Positions 23,182-30,226 of a stretch of DNA of 35,125 nt are shown piece by piece. This DNA is from a virus, in IMG/VR virus record IMGVR_UViG_3300036772_000077, positions 1 through 35,125 of that record; one strand, 5' to 3'. The notes beneath the pieces are model-generated. The model ran no database searches. It was not told the DNA's origin and was given only the letters and a program-made list of their open reading frames with translations. Each line of letters begins with the position of its first letter. The stretch's first letter is position 1. A program made the translations under genes and the position numbers.

Positions 23182-23760
23182 ATGAACGCACAACTCACAG
23201 AAATCATGCGCCTTATTACCAACCTGATCCGCACCGGCACCGTGACCGAAGTGGACCGGGATAACTGGCTGTGCCGGGTGAAAACGGGCGAGCTTGAAAC
23301 CAACTGGATTAACTGGCTGACGCTGCGCGCGGGCAAATCGCGCACCTGGTGGAAACCGTCCGTGGGGGAGCAGGTTGTGCTGTTCAGCCTGGGCGGCAAT
23401 CTGGAAACAGCGTTTGCCCTGCCTGCCGTCTACTCAAACCAGTTTCCGCCGCCGTCTGACTCTGAGGACGGCAGCGTGACGGAATACCCGGACGGCGGCT
23501 GGTTTGAGTACGAACCCGAAACCGGGCGCTGGTACGTCCGGGGGATTAAATCCATGGTGATCGAGGCGGCGGATAACGTCACCTTTAAAACCGGGGAGTT
23601 TGTCGTGGAAGCCAACACCACCCGCATTAACAGTGAGGTGGTGATCAACGGTGGCGTGGCCCAGGGCGGCGGCCCGATGAGTTCCAACGGGATCGTGGTG
23701 GATAAACACGCGCACAACAAAGTGAAGTCCGGCGGTGACACATCGGGAGGCCCGATATGA
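23182..23760 (+). CDS. V: Baseplate spike protein V
   Basis: A 192-aa central spike of the P2 V family. An N-terminal OB-fold (LIRTGTVTEVDRDNWLCRVKTGELETNWINWLTLRAGKSRTWWKPSVGEQVVLFS) is followed by a beta-helical rod and a C-terminal histidine-containing tip (DKHAHNKVKSGGD), where H-x-H binds iron in P2. The start follows the MNAQL pattern of relatives. No Shine-Dalgarno is visible within 12 bases, which fits a very short or absent leader. Confidence 0.95.
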   Translation: MNAQLTEIMRLITNLIRTGTVTEVDRDNWLCRVKTGELETNWINWLTLRAGKSRTWWKPSVGEQVVLFSLGGNLETAFALPAVYSNQFPPPSDSEDGSVTEYPDGGWFEYEPETGRWYVRGIKSMVIEAADNVTFKTGEFVVEANTTRINSEVVINGGVAQGGGPMSSNGIVVDKHAHNKVKSGGDTSGGPI

Positions 23761-24116
23761 CGATGTATTACGGCATGAACAGCGCCACGGGCAAAGCCAT
23801 AACCGACACTGAGCACCTTAATCAGTCCGTAAAGGACATTCTGATCACGCCGCAGGGCAGCCGCATTGCCCGCCGGGAATATGGTTCGCTGCTGTCCGCG
23901 TTGATTGACCAGCCACAAAACCCGGCGCTGCGCCTGCAGATGATGAGCGCCGTCTATGTGGCGCTGATGCGCTGGGAGCCACGGCTAACTCTCGGCGCAA
24001 TCACGATCGGGAGCGGCTTTGACGGCTCCATGGTCGTGGACCTGACCGGGCGGCGCACTGACGGCACGCCTGTTTCTCTTTCCGTTGCAACAGGAGCACA
24101 AAGTGGCAGCAATTGA
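23757..24116 (+). CDS. W: Baseplate protein W
   Basis: A 119-aa gp25-like baseplate wedge protein of the P2 W family, carrying SVKDILITPQGSRIARREYGSLLSALIDQP. It overlaps V by 4 bases and J by 14, as in P2. Confidence 0.96.
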   Translation: MTMYYGMNSATGKAITDTEHLNQSVKDILITPQGSRIARREYGSLLSALIDQPQNPALRLQMMSAVYVALMRWEPRLTLGAITIGSGFDGSMVVDLTGRRTDGTPVSLSVATGAQSGSN

Positions 24117-25011
24117 CCTTTCCCAACTCCCGCCGCCGAAGATTGTAAAAGTGCCGGACTTTGAAACTCTGCTGGCTGAGCGTAAGGCGTCTTTTGTGGC
24201 GCTTTATCCGGTGGACCAGCAGGACGCCGTGCGGCGAACGCTGGCGCTGGAATCTGAGCCAATCACCAAACAGCTGCAGGAAAATACCTACCGGGAAATT
24301 CTCCTGCTACAGCGTATTAATGAGGCGGCCCTGGCGGTTATGGTGGCTTACTCTGGTAATACCGATCTTGACCAGCTCGCCGCCAACTACAACGTGAAAC
24401 GCCTGATTGTGACGCCCGCAGATGATAACGCTGTGCCACCCGTCCCGGCGGTGTACGAGTCTGACGAAGAATTGCGCCCGCGTATCCCCGGAGCCTTTGA
24501 AGGGCTGTCCGTCGCCGGGCCGACGGCGGCCTACGAGTTTCACGCTAAAAGCGCGGACGGGCGCGTGGCGGATGCCAGCGCAACCAGCCCGGCCCCAGCG
24601 GAGGTGGTGCTTACCGTATTAAGCCGCGAAGGTGACGGCACGGCAGGTGCTGATCTGCTGGCGGTGGTTGATAAAGCACTCAACAGCGAGAGCGTGCGCC
24701 CGGTGGCTGACCGTCTGACGGTGCGCAGCGCGGAAATTATCCCGTACACCGTGGACGCCACGATCTTTATTTATCCGGGGCCGGAGGCAGAGCCGGTAAT
24801 GGCAGAAGCTAAAGCCAGCCTGCAGAAATACATCGCCAGCCAGACACGGTTGGGGCGTGACATTCGCCTGAGCGCCATTTATGCCGCCCTGCATGTTGAG
24901 GGAGTGCAGCGCGTTGAGCTGGCCTCCCCGCAGGGTGACGTGGTGCTGGATAAAACCCAGGCGGCCTCCTGCACGGCGTGGAGTGTGACCAATGGCGGCA
25001 CGGATGAATAG
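24103..25011 (+). CDS. J: Baseplate protein J
   Basis: A 302-aa baseplate wedge protein (P2 J / Mu gp47 family), the same length as P2 J. Start is GTG 24103 with AGGAG seven bases upstream. Family segments include IDLSQLPPPKIVKVPDFETLLAERKASFVALYP and YEFHAKSADGRVADASATSPAPAEVVLTVLSREGDG. It overlaps W and I. Confidence 0.96.
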   Translation: MAAIDLSQLPPPKIVKVPDFETLLAERKASFVALYPVDQQDAVRRTLALESEPITKQLQENTYREILLLQRINEAALAVMVAYSGNTDLDQLAANYNVKRLIVTPADDNAVPPVPAVYESDEELRPRIPGAFEGLSVAGPTAAYEFHAKSADGRVADASATSPAPAEVVLTVLSREGDGTAGADLLAVVDKALNSESVRPVADRLTVRSAEIIPYTVDATIFIYPGPEAEPVMAEAKASLQKYIASQTRLGRDIRLSAIYAALHVEGVQRVELASPQGDVVLDKTQAASCTAWSVTNGGTDE

Positions 25012-25609
25012 CTTGTTGCCACCGGGTTCGTCTGCGCTTGAGCGCCGTCTGGCGGAAAGCTGCAGCGGTATTTCCGATTTGCAGGTGCCACTGCGTGACC
25101 TCTGGAACCCGGTGGCGTGCCCGGTCAGTTTTCTGCCGTATCTGGCCTGGGCGTTTTCGGTGGACCGCTGGGACGAAAGCTGGGCGGAAAGCGTTAAGCG
25201 CCGGGTGGTGCAGGATGCTTTCTACATCCATCAGCACAAGGGCACAACCAGCGCCGTGCGGCGCGTGGTGGAGCCGTTCGGTTTCCTGATCCGCATTCTG
25301 GAGTGGTGGCAGACCAACGAGGCCCCCGGCACGTTCCGGCTGGATATTGGCGTGCAGGACCAGGGCATCACAGAGGAAACCTATCTGGAGCTGGAGCGCC
25401 TGATCGGTGATGCGAAGCCATGCAGCCGCCACTTGATCGGCATGTCCATCAATCTGCAGACCGGTGGCCCGTTGTGGGTGGGGGCGGGAACCTATATCGG
25501 GGAAGAAATCACCATTTACCCGTATATCAACGACACCATTACTTCCGGTGGCCCGGCTTATGCAGGCGGGGCGGTCCATGTTATTGACACAATGAGAGTG
25601 AATCCATGA
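25004..25609 (+). CDS. I: Tail protein I
   Basis: A 201-aa baseplate-to-fibre connecting protein of the P2 I family, marked by SLLPPGSSALERRLAESCSGISDLQVPLRDLWNPVACPVSFLPYLAWAFSVDRWDESW. Start is the ATG at 25004 overlapping the J end. The C-terminus (GPLWVGAGTYIGEEITIYPY) adds a short beta segment beyond P2 I. Confidence 0.95.
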   Translation: MNSLLPPGSSALERRLAESCSGISDLQVPLRDLWNPVACPVSFLPYLAWAFSVDRWDESWAESVKRRVVQDAFYIHQHKGTTSAVRRVVEPFGFLIRILEWWQTNEAPGTFRLDIGVQDQGITEETYLELERLIGDAKPCSRHLIGMSINLQTGGPLWVGAGTYIGEEITIYPYINDTITSGGPAYAGGAVHVIDTMRVNP

Positions 25610-26799
25610 GCGCAAAATTTTACACCCTGTTGACGGAGATCGGCGCGGCGAAACTGGCAAGCGCCGCCGCGCTGGGTGTGCCGCTGAAAATTACTAAAAT
25701 GGCGGTGGGCGATGGCGGCGGTGTGTTGCCGACACCCAGCGCACAGCAGACGGCCCTGATTGCTGAAAAGCGTCGTGCCGATCTCAATATGCTTTACATC
25801 GACCCGCAGAACAGCAGCCAGATTATCGCGGAGCAGGTTATTCCCGAAACGGAGGGCGGTTGGTGGATTCGTGAGGTTGGCCTTTTCGATGAGACAGGCG
25901 CGCTGATCGCTGTCGGCAACTGCCCGGAAAGTTATAAGCCGCAGCTGGCAGAGGGCAGCGGGCGCACGCAGACCGTGCGCATGGTGCTGATTACCAGTAG
26001 CACCGATAACATTACCCTGAAAATTGACCCTGCGGTGGTCCTGGCAACCCGCAAATATGTTGATGATAAGGTGCTGGAGTTAAAAGTGTATGTGGATGAC
26101 CAGATGGCGAAGCATATCGCTGCTGCTGATCCGCATACGCAGTACGCACCAAAGGCCAGCCCAACGTTAACCGGCACCCCAAAAGCGCCGACAGCAGCGG
26201 CAGGAAATAATACAACCCAGCTCGCTACCACGGCGTTTGTGCAGGCTGCCATTGCAGCCCTGGTTAATTCATCCCCTGGCGCGCTGGATACGCTGAACGA
26301 ACTGGCCAAAGCGTTGGGCAACGACCCGAACTTTGCCTCCACTATGACCAATGCCCTTGCCGGAAAGCAGCCACTGGACAGTACGTTGACTGATCTTTCT
26401 GGAAAGACGGTGGCCGCATTGCAGCAGTATCTGGGATTAAAGAGCGCGGCACTTCGGGATGTGGGAACCGCCAGTGGACAGGTCCCTGATATGAGCGCGT
26501 TTAGTTCAGGGGGCACCGGTAACGCTAAATTCACAAAACTACCTGACGGAACTGTTATCCAGCGCGGGAATGCATCGGTGCCATACGGCGGTGCGACTAT
26601 TTCGCTCCCAACTGCCATGCCGTCAGCAAACTATGTGGTAATAGGGATGGATATTGATGGAACAGTTGGCAGCGGCGGAATGATTGCAGGTGGGCCGTTG
26701 ACCGCAACAACACTGCATCTGCATGGCATTAACTGGAATGGGGGAACAACAAACGATAGTTCTCCAGGGGCAATGTGCTGGATGGCGATTTCACTATGA
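25606..26799 (+). CDS. H: Tail fibre protein H
   Basis: A 397-aa host-recognition fibre, shorter than the 669 aa of P2 H. The conserved N-terminal attachment part (FYTLLTEIGAAKLASAAALGVPLKITKMAVGDGGG ... EGGWWIREVGLFDE) is followed by a phage_fiber_2 repeat region (YAPKASPTLTGTPKAPTAAAGNNTTQLATTAFVQAAIAAL). The receptor-binding tip is glycine-rich (about 300-397, GTVIQRGNASVPYGGATISLPTAMPSANYVV). Composition changes toward the tip, as expected for modular exchange. It overlaps G by 4 bases. Confidence 0.94.
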   Translation: MSAKFYTLLTEIGAAKLASAAALGVPLKITKMAVGDGGGVLPTPSAQQTALIAEKRRADLNMLYIDPQNSSQIIAEQVIPETEGGWWIREVGLFDETGALIAVGNCPESYKPQLAEGSGRTQTVRMVLITSSTDNITLKIDPAVVLATRKYVDDKVLELKVYVDDQMAKHIAAADPHTQYAPKASPTLTGTPKAPTAAAGNNTTQLATTAFVQAAIAALVNSSPGALDTLNELAKALGNDPNFASTMTNALAGKQPLDSTLTDLSGKTVAALQQYLGLKSAALRDVGTASGQVPDMSAFSSGGTGNAKFTKLPDGTVIQRGNASVPYGGATISLPTAMPSANYVVIGMDIDGTVGSGGMIAGGPLTATTLHLHGINWNGGTTNDSSPGAMCWMAISL

Positions 26800-27206
26800 A
26801 CAAACTTTATTTTTCCGCAGAGAACGTGGGTTTTTATGTTGCTGGTGCGTCAGATGTACCTTCTGATGCTATTGAAGTTTCGGAGCAGATTTACAGCAAA
26901 TTTATCGGTATAGCCTGGCCTGAAGGTAAGCAGTTAGGCGCGGATGGAAATGGCGATCCTGTATGGGTGAATTCACCGCCACCGACAATGGAGGAACTCA
27001 TTAGCGAGGCTGAGCAGCATAAACAGCGCTTAATCTCCGTTGCTGACGATATCACGTCAGACTGGAAGGTAGAATTGATGCTTGGGACTATCAGTGACGA
27101 CGATAAAGCTACCCTGACCGAATGGATGGCGTACAAGAAAAAAGTTAAAGCTGTAGATACTTCCAGTACTGATGATGTTATCTGGCCTAACCCTCCTACA
27201 TATTAA
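26796..27206 (+). CDS. G: Tail fibre assembly protein G
   Basis: A 136-aa fibre chaperone (Caudo_TAP family) matched to the tip of H. Recognised by MNKLYFSAENVGFYVAGASDVPSDAIEVSEQIYSKFI and PPPTMEELISEAEQHKQRLISVADDITSDWKVELMLGTISDDDKATLTEWMAY. The ATG overlaps the H stop. It ends the V-G operon. Confidence 0.94.
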   Translation: MNKLYFSAENVGFYVAGASDVPSDAIEVSEQIYSKFIGIAWPEGKQLGADGNGDPVWVNSPPPTMEELISEAEQHKQRLISVADDITSDWKVELMLGTISDDDKATLTEWMAYKKKVKAVDTSSTDDVIWPNPPTY

Positions 27207-27207
27207 A

Positions 27208-27228
27208 CTTACGTAAGAGAGTTTTTTT
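27208..27228 (+). terminator. Weak terminator after G
   Basis: CTTACGTAAG palindrome followed by AGAG and seven T residues just after the G stop. A further 8-bp inverted repeat (AGAAACAG 27248-27255 / CTGTTTCT 27268-27275) lies between G and the convergent pseudogene. The rest of 27207-27312 shows no gene. Confidence 0.45.
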
Positions 27229-27312
27229 AGGCTCGGCTATAAACTATAGAAACAGACCCATTAGGAGCTGTTTCTAATTGGTTGAAGGTTTTATTAGTGA
27301 TAGTTAAATTGA

Positions 27313-27873
27313 TTAAGATGTTTGCGAGAAATGAAGGGCTATTTTTTCTATGATTGGTGTTATCTTCTCTACTGCACTAGCTACAGATATCCCGTGGGAT
27401 ATCCATTTGAAAGCAGGATGGTCAACAAGTTTAGTTGCTTGAGTTGGAGCTGGTAGCAGATAGTTCGATTTTATCTGTTCTAATAAATCTATAAGTTGTT
27501 TTTTATCAATGTATTCAGGAAAGCCCAGTTCTTAAAGGAGAGTCGAGTGAGTGCTATAGATGTCAATAGCTACCTCCCCCCGTTTCATCGTGAAGCTATC
27601 AACCTCAATTGAATGTGTATCTGGCGCAACTATTCCTTTTTTAACATCTTCAATGTCAAGTTTACCTAGTTTAATATTCATTCTGCCCTCATTAGTTAAA
27701 TTTGAACCGAACCCAACGGCAATGTCACAATCTCTCGCGTGAATAGTTAGCCCTGACAAGTCTCCTTTGATTTTTTCATATTCAATTTTTCTTTTAAGAT
27801 AATTATAGTGCTGGATTTGCTTCAGTAGATAGATATAACTCCGAGTAACGATCGCCAGTTGTTTTAATTTCAT
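27313..27873 (-). pseudogene. Accessory gene interrupted by an in-frame stop (Z/fun position)
   Basis: The frame starting at ATG 27873 encodes 113 aa (MKLKQLAIVTRSYIYLLKQIQHYNYLKRKIEYEKIKGDLSGLTIHARDCDIAVGFGSNL...), stopping at a TAA at 27532-27534. The same phase continues without a break for 72 more codons to TAA 27313. That part looks coding (ELGFPEYIDKKQLIDLLEQIKSNYLLPAPTQ ... SVASAVEKITPIIEKIALHF). TAA would be AAA (Lys) by one base change, giving LLKELGFPEY, so a nonsense mutation is likely. The first part could still make a truncated protein. AT-rich cargo at the place of P2 Z/fun. I do not recognise the family. The longer 5' extension to 28002 overlaps the FI promoter and is not supported. 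Confidence 0.65.
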
Positions 27874-27943
27874 CCCAAAATTCACTATACGAGTCTTGCT
27901 AAAAATCCATGTAATCACAGTATATCCTATTGGCACCCCGAAA

Positions 27944-27963
27944 TTGTGTGGTCCGCGACACAC
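27944..27963 (+). promoter_or_regulatory. Ogr-binding box of the FI late promoter
   Basis: TTGT-N12-ACAC, one base off the consensus ACAA, with a CATATC -10 candidate at 28000-28005. That is the same box-to-minus-10 distance as in the O promoter. It drives FI-FII-E-T-U-D-ogr. Confidence 0.65.
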
Positions 27964-28036
27964 TACCGCATAGATGCATACTTTCGATTGTGAGATGACC
28001 ATATCGCTACCCCCTGTAAACCGGAGAGACTGCCTT

Positions 28037-29209
28037 ATGGCTCAGGATTACCACCACGGGGTGCGCGTTGAGGAAATCAACGAGGGCACCCGCACCATTA
28101 CCACGGTGAGCACCGCCATTGTGGGAATGGTCTGTACCGGGGACGACGCCGATCCGTCAGTGTTCCCCCTCAATAAACCTGTCTTACTGACTGATGTGCT
28201 GACCGCCAGCGGCAAAGCGGGCGAGTCCGGCACGCTGGCCCGTTCGCTCGATGCGATAGCCGACCAGGCCAAACCTGTCACCGTGGTTGTCCGCGTGGAG
28301 CAGGGCGAAACCGAAGCGGAAACCACCACCAACATCATCGGCGGTGTGACCTCTGACGGCAAAAAAACAGGTATCAAAGCACTGCTGTCTGCGCAGTCAC
28401 AGCTGGGCGTTAAGCCGCGCATCCTCGGCGTGCCGGGCCATGACAGTCAGGCTGTGGCAACTGAACTGCTGGGCGTGGCGCAAAACCTGCGCGGGTTTGC
28501 GTACCTGTCCGCCTACGGCTGCAAAACCGTGGAAGAAGCGATCACCTACCGTGAAAACTTCAGCCAGCGTGAGGGGATGCTTATCTGGCCTGACTTCATC
28601 AACTTTGACACCGTGCTGCAGGCCGATGCCACCGCGTTTGCCACGGCCCGCGCCCTGGGCCTGCGCGCCAAAATCGACGAGCAGACCGGGTGGCACAAAA
28701 CCCTCTCCAACGTCGGCGTGAACGGTGTCACCGGACTGTCTGCGGATGTGTTCTGGGATCTGCAGGACCCGGCAACCGATGCGGGATTGCTGAACCAGAA
28801 CGACGTCACCACGCTGATCCGCAAAGATGGCTTCCGTTTCTGGGGTTCCCGCAGCCTCAGTGACGATCCACTGTTCCAGTTTGAAAGCTACACCCGCACG
28901 GCGCAGGTGCTGGCTGACACCATGGCAGAGGCGCACATGTGGGCGGTGGACAAGCCGCTTAACCCGTCGCTGGCCCGCGACATTATCGAAGGTATCCGCG
29001 CCAAAATGCGCAGTCTGGTGAGCCAGGGCTACCTCATCGGCGGTGACTGCTGGCTGGATGAGGCCGTGAACGACAAGGACACGCTCAAGGCCGGGAAGCT
29101 GCTGATCGATTACGACTACACGCCAGTGCCACCACTGGAAAATCTGCTGCTACGCCAGCGCATCACTGACCAGTACCTGATGAACTTTGCCAGCCAGGTC
29201 AGCGCATAA
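28037..29209 (+). CDS. FI: Tail sheath protein FI
   Basis: A 390-aa contractile sheath subunit of the P2 FI family (396 aa in P2). Recognised by [50 protein letters not shown]. Start at 28037 with GGAG upstream; an earlier in-frame start at 27974 falls in the promoter. First gene of the tail operon. Confidence 0.97.
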   Translation: MAQDYHHGVRVEEINEGTRTITTVSTAIVGMVCTGDDADPSVFPLNKPVLLTDVLTASGKAGESGTLARSLDAIADQAKPVTVVVRVEQGETEAETTTNIIGGVTSDGKKTGIKALLSAQSQLGVKPRILGVPGHDSQAVATELLGVAQNLRGFAYLSAYGCKTVEEAITYRENFSQREGMLIWPDFINFDTVLQADATAFATARALGLRAKIDEQTGWHKTLSNVGVNGVTGLSADVFWDLQDPATDAGLLNQNDVTTLIRKDGFRFWGSRSLSDDPLFQFESYTRTAQVLADTMAEAHMWAVDKPLNPSLARDIIEGIRAKMRSLVSQGYLIGGDCWLDEAVNDKDTLKAGKLLIDYDYTPVPPLENLLLRQRITDQYLMNFASQVSA

Positions 29210-29218
29210 GGGGGCACC

Positions 29219-29734
29219 ATGGCTTTACCACGTAAGTTGAAACACCTGAACCTGTTCAACGACGGGAACAACTGGCAGGGGATAGTAGAGTCCCTGACCC
29301 TGCCGAAATTTACCCGCAAGTTTGAGAAGTATCGCGGCGGCGGCATGGCTGGCGCGGTGGATGTGGACATGGGGCTGGATGACGGCGCGCTGGACACGGA
29401 ATTTTCCATCGGCGGGATGGAATCGCTGCTCTACAAGCAGCTGGCAAAAACCACTGCCGACGGCATCCAGTTGCGTTTCACGGGTTCTATTCAGCGTGAT
29501 GATACCGGGGAAGTGCAGGCGGTGGAGCTGGTAGTGCGCGGGCGTCATAAAGAAATTGACGCAGGCGAGCTGAAAACCGGGGAGAGCAACAGTACCAAGG
29601 TCAGCAGCACCAACAGCTACGCCAAGCTGACCATTAACGGCGAAGTGCTCTATGAGGTCGATACGATCAACATGGTTGAAATCGTGGACGGCGTAGACCT
29701 GATGGAAGCGCACCGCCGCGCCATTGGCCTCTGA
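29219..29734 (+). CDS. FII: Major tail tube protein FII
   Basis: A 171-aa inner tube subunit, nearly identical in length to P2 FII. The N-terminus (MALPRKLKHLNLFNDGNNWQGIVESLTLPKFTRKFEKYRGGGMAGAVDVDMGLDDGALD) is characteristic. It starts nine bases after FI. Confidence 0.97.
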   Translation: MALPRKLKHLNLFNDGNNWQGIVESLTLPKFTRKFEKYRGGGMAGAVDVDMGLDDGALDTEFSIGGMESLLYKQLAKTTADGIQLRFTGSIQRDDTGEVQAVELVVRGRHKEIDAGELKTGESNSTKVSSTNSYAKLTINGEVLYEVDTINMVEIVDGVDLMEAHRRAIGL

Positions 29735-29789
29735 TAATCCATAACGGCGCGGGCTTCCGCGCCCTGTTTCCCGACCTAAGGACAAGAAC

Positions 29790-30092
29790 ATGAGCGACAA
29801 AGCAAACGAAAAAACCGTGGTACTGGATACGCCAATCCTGCGGGGTAAAAGTGAAATCAACGAGGTGGTACTGCGTAAACCACAATCCGGCGCGCTGCGT
29901 GGCACCCGCCTGCAGGCCATTATGGATATGGACGTGAGCGCGATGATGACGATTATTCCGCGCATTTCCAGCCCGACGCTTACCCCGCAGGAAATGGCAG
30001 AGCTGGACCCGGCTGATCTCACCGCAATGTCCGTAGAGGTGGTCACTTTTTTGTTGAAGAAATCGGTGCTTGCCGATTTGCCGACAGCCTGA
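29790..30092 (+). CDS. E: Tail assembly protein E
   Basis: A 100-aa chaperone for tail assembly (P2 E family; DTPILRGKSEINEVVLRKPQSGALRGTRLQAIMDMDVSAMMTIIPRISSPTLTPQEMAELDPADLTAMSVEVVTFLL). It terminates 48 bases after the slippery site; a -1 shift gives the longer E+E' product. Confidence 0.94.
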   Translation: MSDKANEKTVVLDTPILRGKSEINEVVLRKPQSGALRGTRLQAIMDMDVSAMMTIIPRISSPTLTPQEMAELDPADLTAMSVEVVTFLLKKSVLADLPTA

Positions 30093-30226
30093 CGGTTGAT
30101 GGCCTGGTGGCAGACATTGCCACCATTTTTCACTGGCCGCCGTCCGTCACTGACGTTATGCCGCTGACTGAGGTGCTGGAGTGGCGGCATAAAGCAATCC
30201 TGAGAAGCGGGGCCAGCGATGAGTGA
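29790..30226 (+). CDS. E+E' tail assembly frameshift product
   Basis: A -1 frameshift at T TTT TTG (30047-30053) continues in the overlapping frame with VEEIGACRFADSLTVDGLVADIATIFHWPPSVTDVMPLTEVLEWRHKAILRSGASDE, ending at TGA 30224-30226. The predicted fusion is about 145 aa, close to P2 E+E' (142 aa). The shift is an established feature of P2 and of tailed phages generally, and the ratio of the two products controls tape-measure assembly. The extension overlaps the T start by 8 bases. Confidence 0.88.
30047..30053 (+). other. -1 ribosomal slippery heptamer
   Basis: T TTT TTG in the zero frame of E (codons TTT 87 and TTG 88). It is of X XXY YYZ form and identical in kind to the P2 E/E' shift site. 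Confidence 0.88.

Noticed and set aside
24809-25660. 283-aa open frame on the minus strand
   Set aside because: Antisense to J, I and H, all confidently assigned.
27874-28002. 5' extension of the cargo frame at 27532 to a start at 28002
   Set aside because: It would cover the Ogr box and -10 of the FI promoter; ATG 27873 is a simpler start.
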